A stretch of 19,386 nt of DNA from Holophagaceae bacterium (lineage in GTDB: Bacteria; Acidobacteriota; Holophagae; Holophagales; Holophagaceae), in the NCBI GenBank assembly GCA_003158505.1, contig PMJK01000104.1:1-19386 (forward strand), written 5' to 3'. The notes beneath the pieces are model-generated. The model saw only the letters and a list, made by a program, of their open reading frames with translations. It searched no databases and was not told the origin of the DNA. Of this stretch, positions 14,539-19,386 are shown piece after piece (positions within the stretch are counted from its first letter, which is position 1; every line of letters begins with the position of its first letter). A program made the translations under genes and the position numbers.

Positions 14539-16511
14539 GGTGGGGTCGCTGGGTCGACCACCTGCCCCTGTGGATTGCGCTGGGTGCCACGGTGTCCTCG
14601 GGCATCTACGAACCCGGTGAACTGGTGATCATGGCGCTGCCACTAGCCGTGGCAGCGGTGATGCAGGTGCTTCGCTGGGACATCAACCGCTACCATCGCT
14701 GGGTAGAGATCGGGGCCCTGATCTTTTTCCTGGGGGATCTGGCCCGGGGCCGTGGCATCTTCACTGTGGCCATCCATACCCTGTTCGTGCTGGCCGGTGC
14801 CCGTCTCGTCCTCTCAAGGAACCTGCCGCACCGACGTCAGCTGCTTTTGATCGGCTTCCTGCTCTTCTTGACGACGGCCATCGGGACAACCGACATCATG
14901 TTCCTGGTCTGGACGCTGGCTTGGTCCTGCGCGGCCGCCTTGGCCCTGCTTCAGCAGAGTTGGGAGCCTTCCGCCGCCCTCCGCCGGGGCACACAGTCCC
15001 CTCCTCCCTTTGCCCAGGTGCCGATGTGGGTGGGGGCCGCCGTGGTGTTCGGCGCAGGGTTCTTCGTCATCATGCCTCGCCTGAGCCTGGGCCTGCGCCC
15101 GGGCATCCTCCTGGGCGCCTCAAGGACTTTTGGACAGGCGGGGCTGGGCGACCGGCTGGATCTCTCCGGGGGTGGCCCCATCGAGCCCAATCCGGAAGTC
15201 GCTGTGCGAATCGCGCCGCCCGCCGACATCGATCCGATCGCGGATCCCCAGTGGATCCGAGGGCTCGAGCGCCTGCGGGGAATCACGTTGGAAGCCGTCC
15301 ATGGCCAGCGCTGGGAACCCGCGAATCTCACTCCGCCCATCCCTTTGGTGTCCGATCGAAACGTCGGTAATCGCATGGCAGAGTTCCTCTACACACCCAG
15401 CCCTCAAGGCATCCTCGCCCTGCCTGCGGGACTGGTCCGGCTGGATCCTTCGGACCCCGTGATCGTGACGGGTACGGGCGCCAGCCGCCGCTGGCGGTTC
15501 CTGAGGGCCCGCACGGTACCCCTGACCCTCACCTGGAACCCGAGGCAGCCCGAACCCAGCGAGGCCCGCCTTTCGCCCCGCCGCCTGGATTTCCTGACTC
15601 AGCTGGAGCCCGAACACGAGGCGGCGCGCCGAGCCAGCTTCCGTTTCGCCCCCGGCATTCTTCCCACTCCCCAGCTCGCCACGGTTCTGGAAACAGCCCT
15701 GCGCGGGTTCGGGTATACCCTCGACAATCCCTCCGGCCAAGCTTCCAATCCTCTCGAGGACTTCCTCGAGCGCACCAAGGCGGGCCACTGTGAGTACTTT
15801 GCCTCGTCCATGGCCCTGATGCTGCGGGCCCGGGGCGTCCCGGCCCGAGTGGTGAACGGGTATCGGCTGGGGCCGTGGATCCCGGAGGGCGGCTACTTCC
15901 GGGTGAGCCAGAATGAGGCCCATAGCTGGGTGGAGTACTGGCATGAGGGTCGATGGTGGACGTCTGATCCCACCCCCCAAGGTGCCGCGAGCATGACCTC
16001 AGACCTGCACGGTCTTCGAGCCTACGAGCGCTGGCTGGACGCCCTGCGTTACCGGTGGGACCGGTACGTGGTGCGGTTCTCGGACCAGGATCAGCAGTCC
16101 GGATTCTCCTGGATTCAGGAACGGCTCCAGGGCTGGGAATGGCGCTGGAAGGCCCCGTCCAAAGCCGCAGGGTGGACGCTGGGCCTGGCGATTCTCGCCT
16201 GGATGCTATGGCGCTCTCGGGGGCTTTTACAGCCATTACCAGCAGGTCCGGGCGGCATTCGTGCCCTGCGCCCCCTGTTGGCGTGCACCCGCAGGACCGC
16301 GCCGGTGGAACCCGGCGATACCGCCCGCGCCTGGCTGATGCGGCTGGCCATCCTCCGTCCCGAGCGAAAGAAAGCCCTGCAAGGCCTGGCCGACACCGTG
16401 GACTCGGAAGCCTATGGTGCAGGAAACGCCGCGGCTTCCGCCCTGGCGAAGGCGGAAGCCGCAGCGTGGCGCAGCTGGAAATCCGAACCGCATAGGAGCC
16501 TGTCAAAGTAA
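14529..16511 (+). CDS. TgpA-like membrane transglutaminase (DUF3488/transglutaminase/DUF4129)
   Basis: About 660 residues. The N-terminal quarter is hydrophobic with about six membrane segments (for example LVIMALPLAVAAVMQVL, WVEIGALIFFLGDLA, WVGAAVVFGAGFFVIMPRL), as in DUF3488. A periplasmic part follows, with a transglutaminase core: GHCEYFASSMALMLRARGVP, AHSWVEYW and SDPTP give the triad C421, H465, D480. Then a single membrane helix at about 545-567 and a cytoplasmic DUF4129-like tail. In Pseudomonas TgpA is an essential-type periplasmic enzyme of uncertain substrate. Start: I prefer GTG 14529 on spacing to GGGGAG; TTG 14523 and GTG 14535 are in frame and the last overlaps the anmK stop as GTGA. 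The usual MoxR ATPase and DUF58 neighbours are missing. The coupling with anmK suggests a cell-wall link, an inference. Confidence 0.9.
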   Translation: MAVRWGRWVDHLPLWIALGATVSSGIYEPGELVIMALPLAVAAVMQVLRWDINRYHRWVEIGALIFFLGDLARGRGIFTVAIHTLFVLAGARLVLSRNLPHRRQLLLIGFLLFLTTAIGTTDIMFLVWTLAWSCAAALALLQQSWEPSAALRRGTQSPPPFAQVPMWVGAAVVFGAGFFVIMPRLSLGLRPGILLGASRTFGQAGLGDRLDLSGGGPIEPNPEVAVRIAPPADIDPIADPQWIRGLERLRGITLEAVHGQRWEPANLTPPIPLVSDRNVGNRMAEFLYTPSPQGILALPAGLVRLDPSDPVIVTGTGASRRWRFLRARTVPLTLTWNPRQPEPSEARLSPRRLDFLTQLEPEHEAARRASFRFAPGILPTPQLATVLETALRGFGYTLDNPSGQASNPLEDFLERTKAGHCEYFASSMALMLRARGVPARVVNGYRLGPWIPEGGYFRVSQNEAHSWVEYWHEGRWWTSDPTPQGAASMTSDLHGLRAYERWLDALRYRWDRYVVRFSDQDQQSGFSWIQERLQGWEWRWKAPSKAAGWTLGLAILAWMLWRSRGLLQPLPAGPGGIRALRPLLACTRRTAPVEPGDTARAWLMRLAILRPERKKALQGLADTVDSEAYGAGNAAASALAKAEAAAWRSWKSEPHRSLSK

Positions 16512-16764
16512 TTGGAAGGCCCCGCGCGCGTGGCGCCGCACGAGCGAGGCCAGGAAGGCGAGGTGAGCGTAGCGGGTACTACGCGATCCGAGTCTGACGC
16601 CGCATCGCGACGTGCGCCGCCACACGCCCTCCGGGATGGGCCCAGGCGGGCGCCCCGCGGCGTCAGGGCCCTTGAACGATGCCACCACATCGCCCTGTGG
16701 GCCCTTACTGGCGGTGCATCCCGCCTGGACCCATCGCGGGGCCCTCGAATACTGGGGCAGGCTC
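16512..16764. repeat. Structured, gene-free convergent intergenic element
   Basis: About 253 bp with no credible gene lie between two genes that end towards each other. Perfect inverted repeats: GCGTAG/CTACGC (16567-16572, 16579-16584), TGACGCCGC/GCGGCGTCA (16595-16603, 16657-16665, enclosing further GC-rich pairing), CGATG/CATCG (16677-16681, 16688-16692), and GGCGG/CCGCC near 16711-16726. There is no T-run typical of a terminator. The short open frames within it resemble spurious proteins I recall being annotated from dispersed GC-rich repeats in other bacteria, which I cannot check here. The likeliest reading is a REP-like or other multicopy noncoding repeat, or a rho-dependent termination region shared by both genes. 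Confidence 0.5.
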
Positions 16765-17535
16765 CTAGCTCTTCGTGAATTTCTCGAAGGCCTTCATGAG
16801 TTCCATGGGCAGCGGGAAGACGATGGTGCTGTTCTTCTCCACCGCGATCTCCGTGAGGGTCTGCAGGTAGCGCATCTGGATGGCGGTGGGGTTCTGGCTG
16901 ATCTTGTTGGCCGCCTCCAGCAGCTGTTCCGAGGCCAGGAGTTCACCTTCGGCGGCAATGACCTTGGCGCGCTTCTCACGCTCAGCCTCGGCCTGCTTGC
17001 CCATGGCCCGCTGGATCTGCTCCGGCAGGTCCACGCTCTTGAGTTCGACGCTATTCACTTCCACGCCCCAGGGTTCCGTGGAGCGGTCGATGATCTCCCG
17101 CAGCCGCATGCTGAGCTTTTCCCGGTCCGCCAGCAGTTCATCCAGGCTGACTTCGCCGAGGATGGAACGGAGTGTGGTCTGGGCGATCTGGCTGGTGGCG
17201 TAGTAGTAGTTCTCCACGCCGATGATGGCCTGCTTGGGATCCAGCACTTTGGAGTAGACGACGGCGCTGACTTTCAGGCTCACGTTGTCCCGGGTGATGA
17301 CATCCTGGCTCGGGACCTCCAGCACCGTGGTGCGCAGCGAAACCAGCACGGCCTTCTGGAACGGGCGCCAGATGAAGACCAGTCCGGGCCCCTTGGGTAC
17401 ATCGCTCACCTTGCCGAGGGTAAAGACCACCGCCCGCTCGTATTCATTGATGACCTTGAGGCAGCTGAGGCCCCAGATCACCACGAAGAGCAAGAGGGGA
17501 CCAAGCAGTCCGAAGGAGGCGATGAGGGTATCCAT
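16765..17535 (-). CDS. Slipin/stomatin-like SPFH-domain membrane protein
   Basis: 256 residues, typical of bacterial slipins (p-stomatin). An N-terminal hydrophobic hairpin-like segment (LLGPLLLFVVIWGLSCLKV) is followed by the SPFH start VINEYERAVVFTLGK, GPGLVFIWRPF, VPSQDVITRDNVSLKVSAVV and LRSILGEVSLDELLADREK; WGVEVNSVELKSVDLPEQIQ and the charged helix EAEREKRAKVIAAEGE complete the family pattern. Slipins oligomerise on the cytoplasmic side of membranes and are tied to membrane microdomains and protease (NfeD) partners. No NfeD gene is adjacent; instead the gene follows the MBL hydrolase by 30 bp on the same strand. ATG 17535 has GGAG 7 nt upstream. The role here cannot be told. Confidence 0.93.
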   Translation of the reverse strand: MDTLIASFGLLGPLLLFVVIWGLSCLKVINEYERAVVFTLGKVSDVPKGPGLVFIWRPFQKAVLVSLRTTVLEVPSQDVITRDNVSLKVSAVVYSKVLDPKQAIIGVENYYYATSQIAQTTLRSILGEVSLDELLADREKLSMRLREIIDRSTEPWGVEVNSVELKSVDLPEQIQRAMGKQAEAEREKRAKVIAAEGELLASEQLLEAANKISQNPTAIQMRYLQTLTEIAVEKNSTIVFPLPMELMKAFEKFTKS

Positions 17536-17565
17536 ATGGGATCTCCGGGGAAGGAACGCTCCAGT

Positions 17566-18189
17566 CTACGCCCGGACGAAAGGATTGGTCGCAGCCTCCT
17601 CCCCGAGGGTTGTGGCGGGACCGTGCCCGGGGATGACCAGCATGGCGCCATCCAGCACGTAGAGCTCCCTGCGGATGCTCTGTTCCAAGAGTTCCCAACT
17701 GCCTCCCCAGAGATCCGTCCGGCCGACTCCGCCCCGGAAGAGCGTATCCCCTGCCAGGAGCACCTTTCCCTTGGCGAAGTCGCCGTGGAAACAGCAGGAG
17801 CCGGGCGTGTGCCCCGGCGTATGCAGCGTCGTCAGATCCATGTAGCGATCGCCCGCCTGCAGATCGACCATTTCGGGCTGGGGAATGGTGGGCATCCCGA
17901 ACATCCCCGTCTGCTGGGGCAGTGCCTCGATGAGGAAGGTGTCATCCCCGTGCAGGTGCGCCGGGCACTGCCAGAGATCCTGAAGTTCGCGGGTGGCGCC
18001 CACATGATCGAAGTGGGCGTGGGTATGGAGGAGAGCCAGGACCTTGAATCCGAGCGCTTCCACCCGCTTGCGGATCTTCGCCCCATCCCCGCCGGGATCC
18101 ACCACCACACCCATACCCGTGGCGGCATCCCACATCAGCGAGCAGTTGCAGCCCAGGGGGCCCACGGGGAAGGACTCGAGGTTCAGCAT
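17566..18189 (-). CDS. Metallo-beta-lactamase-fold hydrolase (glyoxalase II-like)
   Basis: 207 residues, the size of short glyoxalase-II-like (YcbL-type) hydrolases. The dinuclear metal site is complete: HTHAHFDH (55-62, with H57, H59, D61, H62), H127 in TPGHTPG, D148 in AGDTLF and H189 in PGHGP. The sequence PLGCNCSLMWD near the start and FRGGVGRTDL after D148 are standard for this clade. The C-terminal substrate domain of true GloB (about 250 residues) is absent, so hydroxyacylglutathione hydrolase activity is possible but unproven; other thioesters are equally plausible. It is the first gene of a probable two-gene unit with the slipin. ATG 18189 is the only credible start, though GGAAGG sits immediately against it with poor spacing. 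Divergent from uvrC with 70 bp between. Confidence 0.92.
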   Translation of the reverse strand: MLNLESFPVGPLGCNCSLMWDAATGMGVVVDPGGDGAKIRKRVEALGFKVLALLHTHAHFDHVGATRELQDLWQCPAHLHGDDTFLIEALPQQTGMFGMPTIPQPEMVDLQAGDRYMDLTTLHTPGHTPGSCCFHGDFAKGKVLLAGDTLFRGGVGRTDLWGGSWELLEQSIRRELYVLDGAMLVIPGHGPATTLGEEAATNPFVRA

Positions 18190-18259
18190 CCTTCCAGTGT
18201 GCCAACTCCCGGCCGGAAGTGCGTACCGACAGCCGCCAATCGATCGCTAAACTGGATCC

Positions 18260-19386
18260 GTGGCCGCTGTCCGAACCAACCTCGAGAAATCCCCTTTCCT
18301 GACGCGCAAGCTGGGGGACCTGCCCCTGCGCCCGGGTTGCTACCTCTACCGGGATGAGGGGGGGAACCTGCTCTACGTGGGGAAGGCCAAGGTCCTGCGG
18401 AACCGGGTGAAGTCATACTTCCAGCAGAAGCGGTTGGATGCCAAGACACGGCGGCTGGTGGCGCGCATCTGGGACGTGGAGCTCATCGTCTGCGAAACGG
18501 AACTGGAAGCCCTGATCCTCGAAAACAACCTCATCAAGGAACATTGGCCGCCCTTCAACATTCTCCTGAAGGACGACAAGAGCTACCCCTACGTGAAGCT
18601 CACCTGGAAGGAAGCCTTTCCCAAGGTCTTCGTCACCCGCAAGGTTCGGAAGGACGGCAGCCTCTACTTCGGTCCCTTCTTCCCTGCCAGCACGGCCTAC
18701 CGCACGGCGGAACTGGTCTACCGCTTCTTCCAGATCCGCGACTGCGACATCGACATTGATGGAAGGCGGGGCCGGGCCTGCCTCAAGTACCAGCTCCACC
18801 GCTGCACCGCCCCCTGCATCGCCGCCGTGAGCCAGGAGGCTTACCGCGAGCAGGCCAAGGAGGCCCGGCTGTTCCTGGAGGGCAAGCGGGACGAACTGAA
18901 GGCCCGCCTGGAGACGGCCATGTGGAAGGCTGCCGAGGCCGCCGCCTTCGAGCAGGCCGCCCAACACCGGGACGCCCTGCAGCAGGTGGACGCCTGGTTC
19001 ACCCGCCAGAAGGCCGCCAGCGCGGACCTGGACGACACGGATGTCTACGGCAGTGCCGTCCTGGATGGCCGGGCCTGCGTCCACCGCCTCATGCTGCGTG
19101 AGGGCCGCATGGTGGGCCGGCAGGAGTATTTGCTGGACGACATCGAGACCTTCGACGGCGCCGTGCTGGCCCAGGTCATCCAGCGAGTCTACGGCGCCGA
19201 TCCGGCGCCCGTGCGCATCCTCGTGGAGGTGGAACCGGAAGACTCGGCCTTGCTCTCTGAGTGGCTCTCGGGGCTCCGCGGTTCCAAAGTCCGTATCCAC
19301 GTTCCCCAGAAGGGGGAGAAAGTGGATTTGCTGGCCATGGCCCAGGAGAATGCTCGCCTGGCCCTGGAACGCAAATTCGAACCCGC
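18260..19386 (+). CDS. uvrC: UvrABC excision nuclease subunit C, N-terminal part (runs off the right edge)
   Basis: The first 375 codons are present; UvrC normally has about 600 residues, so the C-terminal RNase H-like nuclease and (HhH)2 domains lie outside. UvrC makes the two incisions of nucleotide excision repair. Seen: GIY-YIG nuclease domain (PGCYLYRDEGGNLLYVGKAK, catalytic-type KxLRxRV to residue 50), ETELEALILENNLIK, LKDDKSYPYVK, FGPFF, and a UVR (UvrB-binding) helix at about 205-240 (WKAAEAAAFEQAAQHRDAL). Four cysteines, C162, C174, C182 and C186, keep the 12-8-4 spacing of the iron-sulfur ligands reported for E. coli UvrC (C154, 166, 174, 178). The start is GTG 18260; an in-frame stop lies just upstream at 18248, so no longer start exists. 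Confidence 0.97.
   Translation, partial: MAAVRTNLEKSPFLTRKLGDLPLRPGCYLYRDEGGNLLYVGKAKVLRNRVKSYFQQKRLDAKTRRLVARIWDVELIVCETELEALILENNLIKEHWPPFNILLKDDKSYPYVKLTWKEAFPKVFVTRKVRKDGSLYFGPFFPASTAYRTAELVYRFFQIRDCDIDIDGRRGRACLKYQLHRCTAPCIAAVSQEAYREQAKEARLFLEGKRDELKARLETAMWKAAEAAAFEQAAQHRDALQQVDAWFTRQKAASADLDDTDVYGSAVLDGRACVHRLMLREGRMVGRQEYLLDDIETFDGAVLAQVIQRVYGADPAPVRILVEVEPEDSALLSEWLSGLRGSKVRIHVPQKGEKVDLLAMAQENARLALERKFEP

Noticed and set aside
16503..16690. Short minus-strand open frames in the convergent gap
   Set aside because: No ribosome site, Arg/Gly/Ser-rich, and they coincide with inverted repeats; treated as noncoding element instead.
18190..18259. uvrC promoter (TAAACT at 18248-18253)
   Set aside because: It would place transcription start almost on the start codon and has no convincing -35; too weak to annotate.
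16612..18357. 581-codon open frame on the plus strand
   Set aside because: It crosses the slipin and MBL genes antisense and the uvrC start; both genes show complete family motifs, so this is a shadow.
18413..19300. 295-codon open frame on the minus strand
   Set aside because: Antisense to uvrC, which shows the GIY-YIG domain and conserved cysteines; no recognisable motif.

Overview
The window is high-GC bacterial chromosome, densely coded, with housekeeping genes, one type IV pilus minor-pilin operon and no phage, IS, CRISPR or RNA gene that I can see. RNase J, a PilY1/PilVWX cluster, GatC and a monofunctional TsaD suggest a Gram-negative outside Enterobacteria. From general resemblance I would guess Acidobacteriota (Holophaga/Geothrix-like) or a deltaproteobacterial relative, but this assignment is a low-confidence inference.

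Layout, left to right. (1) 1-947, minus: rsmA overlaps the start of an RNase J gene that leaves the window. (2) 981-8961, minus: a tight five-gene operon in the order GspH/FimT-type pseudopilin, pilV, pilW, pilX, pilY1, with overlapping or nearly overlapping ends and a rho-independent terminator after pilY1. A short AT-rich leader (about 9009-9110) precedes it. (3) 9105-12708: priA (minus) and tsaD-gatC (plus) diverge from a 24-bp gap. (4) 12766-16511: a small membrane-anchored zinc-ribbon protein (minus) diverges from anmK and a TgpA-like transglutaminase (plus). (5) 16512-16764: a gene-free, GC-rich convergent gap full of inverted repeats. (6) 16765-18189, minus: a metallo-beta-lactamase-fold hydrolase followed by a slipin/stomatin. 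(7) 18260 to the right edge, plus: uvrC, cut by the window end.

How the parts work together. The five pilus genes should supply the minor-pilin tip/priming complex and its large secreted VWA/beta-propeller tip protein; the main pilus machinery (PilA, B, C, D, M-Q) is not in the window. anmK and the transglutaminase are translationally coupled and may share a cell-envelope role. The rest are informational genes: 16S rRNA methylation, RNA decay, replication restart, tRNA t6A formation, Glu/Asp-tRNA amidation and nucleotide excision repair.

Several starts were moved inward from the longest open frame on the evidence of Shine-Dalgarno sites, operon overlaps or family N-termini (pilV, pilW, pilX, priA, tsaD, the zinc-ribbon gene and tgpA). 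I found no convincing wholly new system. The best leads are the structured convergent element, the split VWA domain in PilY1, the AT-rich pilus leader and the zinc-ribbon/glycine-zipper protein.
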